A DNA stretch of 64,000 nucleotides from Succinivibrionaceae bacterium (GTDB lineage: Bacteria > Pseudomonadota > Gammaproteobacteria > Enterobacterales > Succinivibrionaceae), in assembly GCA_019420905.1 (NCBI GenBank), contig JAHZGH010000011.1, positions 1 to 64,000 of the forward strand. The letters run 5' to 3'. Below, in pieces: positions 19,218 through 27,194 of this stretch. Positions within the stretch are counted from its first letter, which is position 1, and every line of letters begins with the position of its first letter. Below the pieces are notes generated by a model. The model did no database searches and was not told the DNA's origin. It was given only the letters and a program-made list of their open reading frames with translations. The translations under genes were made by a program, and so were the position numbers.

Positions 19218-19873
19218 TCTAAATTAGGCTCTGCTTCTGCTAGCTCTGAAATCTTTACCAATAATTTATTATCCTGATTGCCCTTTTTTACTAAATTTGG
19301 CGGAAAGATAAATTCAATTGCATCAGGATAAATTAAAAAACGAGTTGGATTTACTTCCATAGATGCAACTACTAAAGGAAATAATTCCATATTATTATCT
19401 TTATATTCAGCCTCAAGCCTACGGGCGCATATCATTGAAGCTATAAGAGGCTTTTTAAATAAATGCGCAAAGGTAATAGGCTTAAAGGTGTTTGAATCAG
19501 CGTTAACTACTTCGATAAAATTCTCTTTGCCTAACTCGTCTTCAGTTGTTACATGAGCAATTATAGATACAAAATCATGCCAAGGATTAAGTTTAAGCTC
19601 TACCAAAATTTCCTGTGTAGCATGAGGAAACTCAATTACAGACAGCTCATCCTCATAATCTATATTGGCATTAAAATACTGCAATTGCGTATTTTCAAAA
19701 CTTCCGGCCAAATAATTTGCATAGCCCTTACACAGCTTTTCATATTTATCCAAAGAGCAGTTTTGATTTAATTTAACAAAAGTTGTCGTATAACTGCGCT
19801 CAATTGTATATTCCTGACTATACCCGCAGCCGACAATAGCCATTAAAAGTAAAAAAAAATACAATTTTTTCAT
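19196..19873 (-). CDS. Lipoprotein, DUF3298/RsiV-like
   Basis: The 225-residue protein has a lipoprotein signal: a short basic start, a hydrophobic core and the lipobox AIVGC (Cys16), so it should be membrane-anchored and periplasmic. The rest resembles the DUF3298/RsiV-like fold: a segment rich in beta strands, FKPITFAHLF at about 134-143, a helix, then FLIYPDAIEFIFPP near 192. Proteins of this kind include the lysozyme-sensing anti-sigma factor RsiV, but this one has no anti-sigma domain and its role is unknown. The ATG has GGAG 8 bases upstream. It begins 2 bases after the glycosylase gene and overlaps the interrupted acetyltransferase, so all are likely co-transcribed. Confidence 0.65.
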   Translation of the reverse strand: MKKLYFFLLLMAIVGCGYSQEYTIERSYTTTFVKLNQNCSLDKYEKLCKGYANYLAGSFENTQLQYFNANIDYEDELSVIEFPHATQEILVELKLNPWHDFVSIIAHVTTEDELGKENFIEVVNADSNTFKPITFAHLFKKPLIASMICARRLEAEYKDNNMELFPLVVASMEVNPTRFLIYPDAIEFIFPPNLVKKGNQDNKLLVKISELAEAEPNLDWFSIKK

Positions 19874-19874
19874 G

Positions 19875-20360
19875 CTAAAACTCCGTTAGAGCCGGGATAT
19901 ATAACCGAGAAAGTATCTCTAAATTATACATAGCATTAGCGGGACTTGTAGACGGCAAATGTACAACTTCAATATTTAGCAGAGAAAAATACTTTAAAAA
20001 TAACTGCTTTGACAAAGAGCCGTTAGTTATAACGCGCTTAATGCCATGATGCTTTTTTAAAACAGACTTAATATCGGCAGTTTCAATGTCATGAATTTTA
20101 GAATCCAGGCTGCCTTCTCTGACGCATGAAGAAATGACGTCATAAAGAGCAATCTTCATTGTAATTAAAGCCTGCTTGCGCTTTTCAATAGTATCCAAAT
20201 TGCTATTTAGATATAGCCCTAAAATTTTAAAAAAGCGGTTTTGCTTATGCATATAATAGAAGCCTGCCTGCAGAGAAGCGACAGAAGGCATCGAGCCTAA
20301 AACCAAGACCTGAGCATTTTCAGGAATAAAAGGGTCCAAACCATAAATACGCTCTGCCAT
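19875..20360 (-). CDS. DNA-deoxyinosine (hypoxanthine-DNA) glycosylase, uracil-DNA glycosylase superfamily
   Basis: This 161-residue protein looks like a family 6 uracil-DNA-glycosylase-superfamily enzyme (hypoxanthine-DNA glycosylase). VLGSMPSVASL at about 20-30 is motif 1, with Ser/Asn-type chemistry in place of the UDG Asp. HKQNRFFKIL at about 39-48 and LPSTSPANA near residue 136 are the other conserved blocks. It would remove deaminated adenine from DNA as the first step of base-excision repair. Length fits the family. It lies in a minus-strand run of functionally unrelated genes, 15 bases after the membrane-protein gene and 1 base before the lipoprotein gene. Confidence 0.82.
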   Translation of the reverse strand: MAERIYGLDPFIPENAQVLVLGSMPSVASLQAGFYYMHKQNRFFKILGLYLNSNLDTIEKRKQALITMKIALYDVISSCVREGSLDSKIHDIETADIKSVLKKHHGIKRVITNGSLSKQLFLKYFSLLNIEVVHLPSTSPANAMYNLEILSRLYIPALTEF

Positions 20361-20375
20361 CTCCCAGCCTCTTTT

Positions 20376-21149
20376 TTAAGCCTTTAACTTTCTTATAGAC
20401 ACAATACGCAGCGAAGCTGCACTGACTAATATAAAAGCAAACTGCAGTGCCTGATATAGATACAAACGCAAGGCAATAAACCAATAATCAGGCTTAAAAG
20501 CCTCCTTTCCTAAAATATAAGACTCCAGATATCGAAGCTTCAGAACAGCAAAATATTTTTCAACCATGCTGAAAACAGCAATGCTCAGGCAGATCAGAAG
20601 CAAAAGTCCTGGCAAATTTGTCCATATAGCGCCTAAAGCTATAGTAAAAGGCTTATTGCTGTTTAATATTTTGGCAAAGCTTGCGCATACTATAAGAACA
20701 AAGCCTATGATATAAAATGTTCCTGCGACAGCATATGCTTCAAGCAAAGCATGACTAAAGCGAAGCTGCTCTGGTGTTGCAATCTGTAATTGCTTAGAAA
20801 GAGAAGCCTCTGCTACATAAATAGCCAATAATTCTGAAGTCTTATAGCTTATATATGAATACAAGGCATATAAAATAGCCCACCATAAGAGCTGCAGCAG
20901 CAAATAAAACTGAAAGCCTATTTTAGGCTGACCATTTAATGGCTCTTTACGGGCTTTTAATAGCCATAATGAAGCTAAAGGGGGACTTAAAAAAAATAAT
21001 GGAATTAATAGCGGAGCCCATAGAGGATTTATAAATGAGCTTTTCAATTCTCGGTGAAAGCCTATAAGCCCATAAATAAATGCTAAAAGCGGACCGCCCA
21101 CTCCGCATAATACATAAGGGCGCTCCGCTTTAATAATACTTCCTGTCAT
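20376..21149 (-). CDS. Polytopic membrane protein of unknown function
   Basis: The 257-residue protein has about six hydrophobic segments (near residues 15-30, 42-62, 82-102, 140-160, 170-195 and 230-250), predicting an inner-membrane protein. The first hydrophobic segment starts with VLCGVGGPLLAF. I recognise no family motif. It follows the AspT/SucE-type carrier by 10 bases and precedes the glycosylase gene by 15, so it belongs to the same transcript. The tail IRKLKA is basic, consistent with a cytoplasmic C-terminus. Start ATG. Confidence 0.6.
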   Translation of the reverse strand: MTGSIIKAERPYVLCGVGGPLLAFIYGLIGFHRELKSSFINPLWAPLLIPLFFLSPPLASLWLLKARKEPLNGQPKIGFQFYLLLQLLWWAILYALYSYISYKTSELLAIYVAEASLSKQLQIATPEQLRFSHALLEAYAVAGTFYIIGFVLIVCASFAKILNSNKPFTIALGAIWTNLPGLLLLICLSIAVFSMVEKYFAVLKLRYLESYILGKEAFKPDYWFIALRLYLYQALQFAFILVSAASLRIVSIRKLKA

Positions 21150-21159
21150 AAATAATAAT

Positions 21160-22893
21160 TTACAGCATTGAAGCTACAATAATAAGCATGATCTGCGGCG
21201 ACAAAATACGCAGGAACATTGTGAAAGGATAAACTGTGGCATAACCAATAGAGGAAGCCTCAGAATCCTTATACATGCCGTTGGCATAAGCTAATGCAGG
21301 CGGATCAGTATAAGAGCCGGCGATCATACCAGAAAGTACCAGGTAGTTAACCTTAAATACCTTAAATGCAACTAAACCTACAATCGCAATCGGAATGAAG
21401 GAAATCAAGGTTGCCCAAGCCATCCAATGCAAGCCGTCACCATGAGTTAAGGTATTGAAGAAGCCGTTAGCACCAGCAGAAATACCAACAATGGTTAAGA
21501 ATAAGGTAATACCTATCTCGCGGAAAGCTGCTAAAGCCGGAACAGGTAAACGCCAATGTAAACGGTTGCCAGTTAAGGTATCGCCAAAGCGAGCTAATAA
21601 AATAGCCATGATGAGCGGACCGCCAGCTACGCCTAACTTAAGCGGAGTAGGCACGCCAGGAATTGCAATCGGAATAGAGCCTAACAAAATACCTAAGAAT
21701 AAGCCGATAAAGATAGGAAGCATGGCTACCTTATTCATAGTAGCAGAAGAGTCGCCTACAACCTTACCTGCCTTCTTTACATCCTCAAGCTTACCAATAA
21801 CGTTAAGCTCATCACCTAAGGCCAAACGTAAATCAGGGCTTGGCATAAACTGCACGCCGGATCTGTAAACACGAGAAATAACGATATTATATTGCTTCTC
21901 TAGATCTAACTCAGATAAGGTATGATTCATTACCTCATTCTTAGTAACGATCAAATGTCTTACAGTAATTGCTGTACCATGGGTAGTAAGCACGTCTTTA
22001 GACTCGATGCCTAAAAGCTTGACAGTCTTGCTTACATCCTTAGGCAAACCGACTAAATGAAGAATATCATTTTCATTTAATACAGTCTCAGCATTAGGAG
22101 CAGAAAGCTCACCGTTGCGCTTTAAGCGTGAGCAAATTACAGTGCCTGACTTGATAGTATCAATGCTGCCTAAAGTCTTGTTGAAATACTCAGTATTAAC
22201 AACAGTAACATTCATGTGAATAAGGTCTTCGCGGCCTTTCTTCTTTGAAGCTGCGTATTCCTCGCCGGCTTTATCAATGCTGACGCGGAACATAATGCGA
22301 ATGCCGATCATAACGATCAATAAGGAGCATACGGCGAACGGATAGGCCATGGCATAAGCACCAGATACCTTAGTTGCATCAAAGCCTAATGCTACAGCAT
22401 CCTTGCCTTGAGAGGTAAACATATTGGCCATTTCAGCTAACATGCTAGTACCAGCGCCTAAAGCCGGGGTATTGGTAATTGCGCCTGTATACATACCGAT
22501 CATAGCGTCTGCCTGAACGATACCTGCAAAATACAAGCTCATGGCAATTATAACGTTTAAGAAAATAATTGCTACGGCAAGGCCGATAAGCTTAGCTCCC
22601 ATGCCTCTGAGGCTTGAGAAGAAGCTTGGTCCTACCTGAACGCCAATGGCATAGACGAACAGGATTAAGCCAAATTCCTGCAAATAATGGAGAATATTAC
22701 CGTCGGCTGTCATTACGCCATCTAAACGTAAGGTTAAGCCATAATATTCCTGGGCAAAATGTCCAACAATAATACCAGAGAATAAAACTCCACCGATACC
22801 TAGTCCGATCCCTTTGTATTTGATCTGACCTAAAAGAATACCTAGTACAGCGCCTATAGCGATATACAGGGTCAAATAAGCAACTGACGACAT
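21160..22893 (-). CDS. AAE-family carrier (AspT/YidE/SucE1-like) with RCK_C regulatory domains
   Basis: The 577-residue inner-membrane protein has the aspartate:alanine exchanger layout. There is an N-terminal membrane half with YAIGVQVGPSFFSSL, a central soluble part with two RCK_C (TrkA_C) domains, and a second membrane half with MIAGSYTDPPALAYANG near the C-terminus. Known members include AspT (aspartate/alanine exchange), E. coli YidE/YbjL and the C. glutamicum succinate exporter SucE1. The start is ATG 22893, backed by AGGAAG; the frame extends upstream but without a good start. It follows yjjB by 135 bases. A dicarboxylate or amino-acid export role is likely; the exact substrate is inference. 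Confidence 0.88.
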   Translation of the reverse strand: MSSVAYLTLYIAIGAVLGILLGQIKYKGIGLGIGGVLFSGIIVGHFAQEYYGLTLRLDGVMTADGNILHYLQEFGLILFVYAIGVQVGPSFFSSLRGMGAKLIGLAVAIIFLNVIIAMSLYFAGIVQADAMIGMYTGAITNTPALGAGTSMLAEMANMFTSQGKDAVALGFDATKVSGAYAMAYPFAVCSLLIVMIGIRIMFRVSIDKAGEEYAASKKKGREDLIHMNVTVVNTEYFNKTLGSIDTIKSGTVICSRLKRNGELSAPNAETVLNENDILHLVGLPKDVSKTVKLLGIESKDVLTTHGTAITVRHLIVTKNEVMNHTLSELDLEKQYNIVISRVYRSGVQFMPSPDLRLALGDELNVIGKLEDVKKAGKVVGDSSATMNKVAMLPIFIGLFLGILLGSIPIAIPGVPTPLKLGVAGGPLIMAILLARFGDTLTGNRLHWRLPVPALAAFREIGITLFLTIVGISAGANGFFNTLTHGDGLHWMAWATLISFIPIAIVGLVAFKVFKVNYLVLSGMIAGSYTDPPALAYANGMYKDSEASSIGYATVYPFTMFLRILSPQIMLIIVASML

Positions 22894-22952
22894 AAACTTC
22901 CTGTGCAACTTGTTATTGCCAAGACTTGAAACTAAGTCCACCTGCGGATTTG

Positions 22953-22979
22953 CTGTAAAGCCAATCCCTAAATTTACAG
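22953..22979 (-). promoter_or_regulatory. Stem-loop in the leader of the AAE carrier gene
   Basis: CTGTAAA at 22953-22959 is the exact reverse complement of TTTACAG at 22973-22979. The 7-base stem sits in the 135-base gap between yjjB and the carrier gene, about 60 bases upstream of the start codon. It has no T-run, so it is not a normal terminator; it could stabilise or regulate the message, or be an operator. Confidence 0.35.
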
Positions 22980-23028
22980 GATCGTAACACCGTCTCTTAT
23001 ACAATGCAAATTTTAAAACACGCTAAAG

Positions 23029-23565
23029 CTAAACTCTTTTTAATACAGACAATATCTGTATCCTGATTTTGCTGCGTTCACAGCCCTGATGGCGATAGCG
23101 ATAGAAAAACAATGGCGGTACAGCTATACCTAAGCATATTGACAGCAAGATGGAAAAGCAGCGCATTAAATGGTGAATGATAAGGCCTGCATTATTAGCT
23201 ATCTCAATAGCAGTTCCGTCAATTACCTGATAGAGAGCCAAAAGAGCAGTATATGCGTCAAGACCTGGAATTAAAGGGATAATTACTGCCGTAGTGAATA
23301 CCGGACGCGGCACCTTTAACTTAGGAGCAAAATAGATAAACAATAAGGAGCTTACAGCACAGGCAAAAAAAGTAGCAACAGCAATTTCAACATTAAAATC
23401 TATAAAAAGCACTGTTCTTATAAATTTTGTAATAAAGCCGCCTAAGGCTATATAGCTTAAGTATTTGCGGGGAACTGCGAAAAGCATGGCAAATGCTGCC
23501 GCAACAAAGGCAGCCGTTACTCCCTGACAGAAAAAATCCAAATATAAATAAAATATGCTAGACAT
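23029..23565 (-). CDS. yjjB: YjjB-type subunit of threonine/serine exporter-family transporter
   Basis: The 178-residue protein is the small membrane half (ThrE_2/DUF3815 domain) of a split ThrE-type exporter, with about five hydrophobic segments and the characteristic VIPLIPGLDAYTAL segment near residue 94. In E. coli YjjB works with YjjP, and the pair has been reported to export succinate. Its start overlaps the end of the yjjP gene by 8 bases, indicating translational coupling. An ATG begins the frame. Function as a subunit is well supported by the neighbouring gene; the exported substrate is inference. Confidence 0.87.
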   Translation of the reverse strand: MSSIFYLYLDFFCQGVTAAFVAAAFAMLFAVPRKYLSYIALGGFITKFIRTVLFIDFNVEIAVATFFACAVSSLLFIYFAPKLKVPRPVFTTAVIIPLIPGLDAYTALLALYQVIDGTAIEIANNAGLIIHHLMRCFSILLSICLGIAVPPLFFYRYRHQGCERSKIRIQILSVLKRV

Positions 23566-24349
23566 TATATAACCATGTAGTTAAAGACATTGCACCTAGA
23601 AGACCTGTAGCTGCAGCGGTAATCAATACTGCCGCATGCTGCAGCCTGAAAATTCCTGTTTCAAGATATCCCTTAAAAATATCCAAAAAACCATTCATAA
23701 GCGGATAGCCTGGAACTAAAAGCAAGGTTGTCGCCATTACAGAAAGCTTTATCTCTTCATACTGAGAATCAAGCAGATACTCTGAAGCTATAAAAGTCGT
23801 ACTGCAGCCGAAAAATGCTGCGCACATAAAAGTAAATACAGGGAAGAAGCCTGCCTTAGTTAGGGAAAAACGCACACTCATTAAAACCAAGCCGCCTAAA
23901 AAAGCCGCTAAGGCTACCTTTAGATCTCCTCCGTTTAAGTAAGCAAACGCAGAAGCGGCTACAGCTTCAATAAAGATAAGCTTATTTTTTCCATAAGTCT
24001 TACCCTGCAGGGTAAGAATGGTATTTTTAATCTGTTCTAAGTTTGTAATTTTGCCTGAGATAATATCCAGGCAAATTCTATTTAAAGAAGTAAGAGCCGA
24101 CATATTGATGCCAAATGCCGGGATCTTTCCTGAAAAATAAAATCGCTCCCCGTCTTCGCTGATATTTACGGTCATTTGCGAGCGATTTATATTAAGCTCG
24201 CAATGTGACAGCTTGAAGCTTCGGGCTAACTGCTCAGTTAAATTAATAATCAAGCGAGTTTCTGCGCCGCATTTAGCAAGAGCTGTACCCATAGCACAGA
24301 GGATCTCTCCTTTAAGCTTTATCTCTTCCTCTTTATCAAGCTCTCTCAC
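23558..24349 (-). CDS. yjjP: YjjP-type subunit of threonine/serine exporter-family transporter
   Basis: This 263-residue protein is the large ThrE half (DUF1212). A soluble N-terminal region has the family's GTALAKCGAETRLIINL segment near 21-37. About five membrane helices follow, with LLVPGYPLMNGFLDIFKG at about 210-227. It partners YjjB, whose gene overlaps its 3' end by 8 bases. The start codon is GTG with GGAGA at optimal distance. It begins 11 bases after the small exported protein gene and so belongs to that operon. Confidence 0.87.
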   Translation of the reverse strand: MRELDKEEEIKLKGEILCAMGTALAKCGAETRLIINLTEQLARSFKLSHCELNINRSQMTVNISEDGERFYFSGKIPAFGINMSALTSLNRICLDIISGKITNLEQIKNTILTLQGKTYGKNKLIFIEAVAASAFAYLNGGDLKVALAAFLGGLVLMSVRFSLTKAGFFPVFTFMCAAFFGCSTTFIASEYLLDSQYEEIKLSVMATTLLLVPGYPLMNGFLDIFKGYLETGIFRLQHAAVLITAAATGLLGAMSLTTWLYNV

Positions 24350-24360
24350 AGAAAATCTCC

Positions 24361-24600
24361 TTAATCAAAAACACATTCGCCGGCATCAGTAGCACTGCGG
24401 CCTGAGATTACCTCATGTGTCCAGGATTTCTGTACCATCTTGCCGTCTACCTTTAAATAGATATATTCAGGGCAATGAACCTTGGCCTTAGACTCCAGGC
24501 TTAAAGTATTAGGAGCATTCCAGGCAGCCTCCATGGTGGCAAAAGAAGGAGCAGATACAACTAAGCAGCCTAAAACTAAAGCTTTAAAAGAATTACGCAT
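24361..24600 (-). CDS. Small exported protein of unknown function
   Basis: The 79-residue product has a clear Sec signal peptide (basic start MRNSFK, hydrophobic core, cleavage near APSFA), leaving a mature periplasmic protein of about 58 residues. The mature part contains two cysteines, in KVHCPEY and at GECVFD close to the C-terminus, which may form a disulfide. The start at ATG 24600 is set by AGAGGT upstream; a longer in-frame version lacks this. It is the first gene of the run leading into yjjP, yjjB and the AspT/SucE-type carrier, 11 bases upstream of yjjP. No known family recognised. Confidence 0.65.
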   Translation of the reverse strand: MRNSFKALVLGCLVVSAPSFATMEAAWNAPNTLSLESKAKVHCPEYIYLKVDGKMVQKSWTHEVISGRSATDAGECVFD

Positions 24601-24779
24601 TTTCAAACCTCTAAAAATTTCTTTATTTCTGCCAATCGGCACAGGCGTAATTTTAGATAAATCGGATTATCAAATTGAAAATTAAGCAAAAAATTTCATT
24701 TTATAGATATAAAGTTGTAATTGGCTAGATATGCTCTATTATTAAGTTATTGAAATTTATAAAAAGTTTTTTATATCTA

Positions 24780-24795
24780 TGTGATCATAATCACG
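24780..24795. promoter_or_regulatory. CRP- or FNR-like dyad upstream of the transposase
   Basis: TGTGATCATAATCACG fits the CRP consensus TGTGA-N6-TCACA with one mismatch. Read as GTGAT-N4-ATCAC it also differs from the FNR consensus by one base per half. A TATACT -10-like box lies at 24803-24808 and the transposase ATG at 24848. Which regulator, if any, binds is unknown. Confidence 0.5.
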
Positions 24796-24847
24796 TTTTA
24801 TTTATACTTTGTGTAATGTTATTTATCTTGTAGTCGTGGAAAAATTT

Positions 24848-26656
24848 ATGCAGAGTCCCAAACTTGAAAAGATGCTGCTCTTAAAAAGCGGCAAAAAATA
24901 TTATCTATGTACTTACAAAAACGCCTGGGACGCCCAAAAGCAGCGATCATATCGCAGCAGCACCACTACTGTAGGCAAGATCATCTCCGGCAGCAAAACA
25001 GGCGAGATTGAATGGAAAAGCTTTTATCTAGAGCTTCATCCGGAATTAAACTCCTTTAGATCCATAAGGCGTGAAGACGGCAGTCTTGAATTTAAGCCGC
25101 GCAAAGTATTCTCAGATACCAGCCTGCATGAGCAGAGCAGCAGAATGTTCGGCGCATTTTGGGTTTTAAATAACCTCATAAAGCGTCTGCCTTTATATGA
25201 GGCATTAAGACTGACCTTCAATCAATATGACGATAAAAATAAAATTTTATCTATAGCTTACTTTCTGCTCTTCACTAATGAAAATGCTTATACATCTCTG
25301 CCGCAATTTTGCAACAGAGTACAGCTGCCGTGGACTGAGCCTATAAGCCAGGCAGAACTGCACAGGCTCTTTTCTAGAATCAGTGCCGATAAAATTACTT
25401 CTTTCTTTGAGCGCATTCACAGCCTCAATAAGGATGAAAATCAGCGCACCATTATTTATGGATCTACCTCGCGCTTTAGACGTCCAAGAAGATTTTCCTG
25501 GTCAGCTCGTGAAGATATTACGCATGAAGAAATTACTTCCGGTGCAAATATAGTTATGGCCTGCGACGGAGACTCCGGCTTGCCTCTTTATTACCGAGTT
25601 TTAGGTAATAAGGCTCCTAATATAATTGCATTACGGCATTTGCTTAACGTCAAGGCGAAAATTCAATTTGACGACAAGGCATTATTTGTTGGAGACAGAG
25701 GATACGGCTCTTTAGCGGAATTGCGCCTATTCTTACAGGAAAATATCCATTTTGTTTTAAACGTAAAGCGTTCTCACGCGCGCTTATCTTCATTTTTAAA
25801 TTCCTGCAAGCCAAGACTGTTTTCCATAAGCTCCTATCATCCTTCTATAGGCTGTACCTCAGTAACGCATAAAATTACTTGGAACTATACAAAAGACAAT
25901 GAATTCTATAAAAGACGCTCTCAAAAAATTTATCTGCATATCTATTTTGACGAAAATATTTACAATGCCTCACGTCAGAATTTAAAGCAGAAAATAAGCT
26001 TAGTTTTAGATAACCTAAAATCAGGTGAAATCACAAGCTCCGATGAGCTGGAGATTTTGGAAACCTATCTCAAAGACAGTCCTGACGGGTTCTTTACGGT
26101 AAATGAAGAAGCTTTAGAGCGCCATCTATTCCACCATTCAGTAAGAATGCTAATCTCAGATACAATTTCCGATCCTATTGAAGCCTATTGCTGCTATTTT
26201 GACAGAAATGAAATCTGGGCTGCCTTCAAGCTCTTTCAGGACAGACTCGGCTCTACCCGCAATCATGCAGCAGAAGATGAAAGCTGCCTTGAAGGTAAAA
26301 GCTTTATTCAGTTTCTAGCCTGCAGCTTAGGACAAATTCTACGTAAGGCCTTATTTAAAACCAGAATCAAAAGCTGGGGTCTGCCCTATAATTGCGACGA
26401 TGTAGTAATCAAGATGCTAAATGCTATTGAAATCACTACAACCGATGGCAATATAAGCTTCAGCGAAAGCTCCTCTAAAATGAAAGATGTCATGGAAGAT
26501 CTAAATATTCCAGATCCTAAAACATCCTTCTCCCTATTAAATGATCTTAAATGCACGCAAGCTGCCGCAGAAGCAGAACGCAACGATTGTGAAGAAAATA
26601 ATAAGCCTGAAAAACTAAGCCGAGAAGAATTAATTTTTAAAATTCTCAGTAATTAA
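24848..26656 (+). CDS. IS4/IS1634-type DDE transposase
   Basis: The 602-residue protein is an intact transposase of the IS4 superfamily, nearest to the IS1634 group. The core has DGDSGLPLYYRVLGNKAPN near residue 240, which resembles the usual substrate-helix segment. It is followed by LFVGDRGYGS (about residue 280) with the second catalytic Asp, then FVLNVKRSHA. The FDRNEIWAAFKLFQDR segment near 455 supplies the catalytic Glu and the FLACSL tail is typical. The start at ATG 24848 follows a GTGGA site; an earlier in-frame ATG at 24809 lacks one. A strong terminator follows at 26692. A CRP/FNR-like dyad sits upstream. No frameshift or stop is seen, so it is probably functional. Confidence 0.85.
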   Translation: MQSPKLEKMLLLKSGKKYYLCTYKNAWDAQKQRSYRSSTTTVGKIISGSKTGEIEWKSFYLELHPELNSFRSIRREDGSLEFKPRKVFSDTSLHEQSSRMFGAFWVLNNLIKRLPLYEALRLTFNQYDDKNKILSIAYFLLFTNENAYTSLPQFCNRVQLPWTEPISQAELHRLFSRISADKITSFFERIHSLNKDENQRTIIYGSTSRFRRPRRFSWSAREDITHEEITSGANIVMACDGDSGLPLYYRVLGNKAPNIIALRHLLNVKAKIQFDDKALFVGDRGYGSLAELRLFLQENIHFVLNVKRSHARLSSFLNSCKPRLFSISSYHPSIGCTSVTHKITWNYTKDNEFYKRRSQKIYLHIYFDENIYNASRQNLKQKISLVLDNLKSGEITSSDELEILETYLKDSPDGFFTVNEEALERHLFHHSVRMLISDTISDPIEAYCCYFDRNEIWAAFKLFQDRLGSTRNHAAEDESCLEGKSFIQFLACSLGQILRKALFKTRIKSWGLPYNCDDVVIKMLNAIEITTTDGNISFSESSSKMKDVMEDLNIPDPKTSFSLLNDLKCTQAAAEAERNDCEENNKPEKLSREELIFKILSN

Positions 26657-26691
26657 AACTTACATTCAACTTCAATATTTTTTATATCTAG

Positions 26692-26726
26692 GTCAGAGCT
26701 ATTTTTTTTTAAGCTCTGACTTTCTT
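26692..26726 (+). terminator. Terminator after the transposase
   Basis: GTCAGAGCT at 26692-26700 pairs perfectly with AGCTCTGAC at 26712-26720 around an 11-base T-rich loop, followed by TTTCTT. It begins 36 bases after the transposase stop. Confidence 0.8.
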
Positions 26727-27194
26727 ATTCATACAGATATTTATATTTTTCTGAAAGCTTTTTATAAAATTTGCGTCGTTTTTTAAATATTTTTTAGTAG
26801 ATATAAATTATATAAAAAATATATTTTTAATCTGTATTTAACAAAAATTAATCCTTATAAATCATATAAATAAAAATATTTTTAGAATAAAAAACACAAT
26901 CAAAAACTAAAATTTTAGTTTTATTTTTATAAAACTTTTTTCATAATTTTTATTTTCTTATATTTCAATTAATAAACAGCAAAATATGTAAAAAACTTAC
27001 ATCTTTTACTTTAATTAAAAAAAATTATCAATTAGAATGATGTTACTAAATCAACAAATATCAGGATATAAATATTTAAATATATCTTGATTGTTTTGTT
27101 TTAGCTTATAAATCATATAGATATTATCAAATATAAAAAGTTCTGCAGCTTAGCAAAAATTTGCAAACTTTTTTCATGAAAATAGGTGTAAGCG
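26727..27194. other. AT-rich intergenic region upstream of the first nhaB
   Basis: About 470 bases with no gene. The sequence is extremely AT-rich with many TTTTTATA runs and should hold the first nhaB promoter. A TAGGTGTAAGCG ribosome-binding region precedes the ATG. No riboswitch or operator could be named. Confidence 0.45.

Larger units (their letters stand above)
24767..26720 (+). mobile_element. Probable insertion sequence, IS4/IS1634-like
   Basis: The interval covers an intact transposase gene and its terminator. A 13-base direct repeat, TTTTTTATATCTA, occurs at 24767-24779 and again at 26678-26690, bracketing the gene. It could be a target duplication or part of the element ends, but I could not define convincing terminal inverted repeats, so the true boundaries are not established. 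Gene composition is more GC-balanced than the AT-rich flanks. Confidence 0.5.

Noticed and set aside
22894..23004. Longer N-terminus for the AspT/SucE-type carrier
   Set aside because: The frame opens at a TTG without a ribosome-binding site, whereas ATG 22893 has AGGAAG and starts a normal transporter N-terminus.
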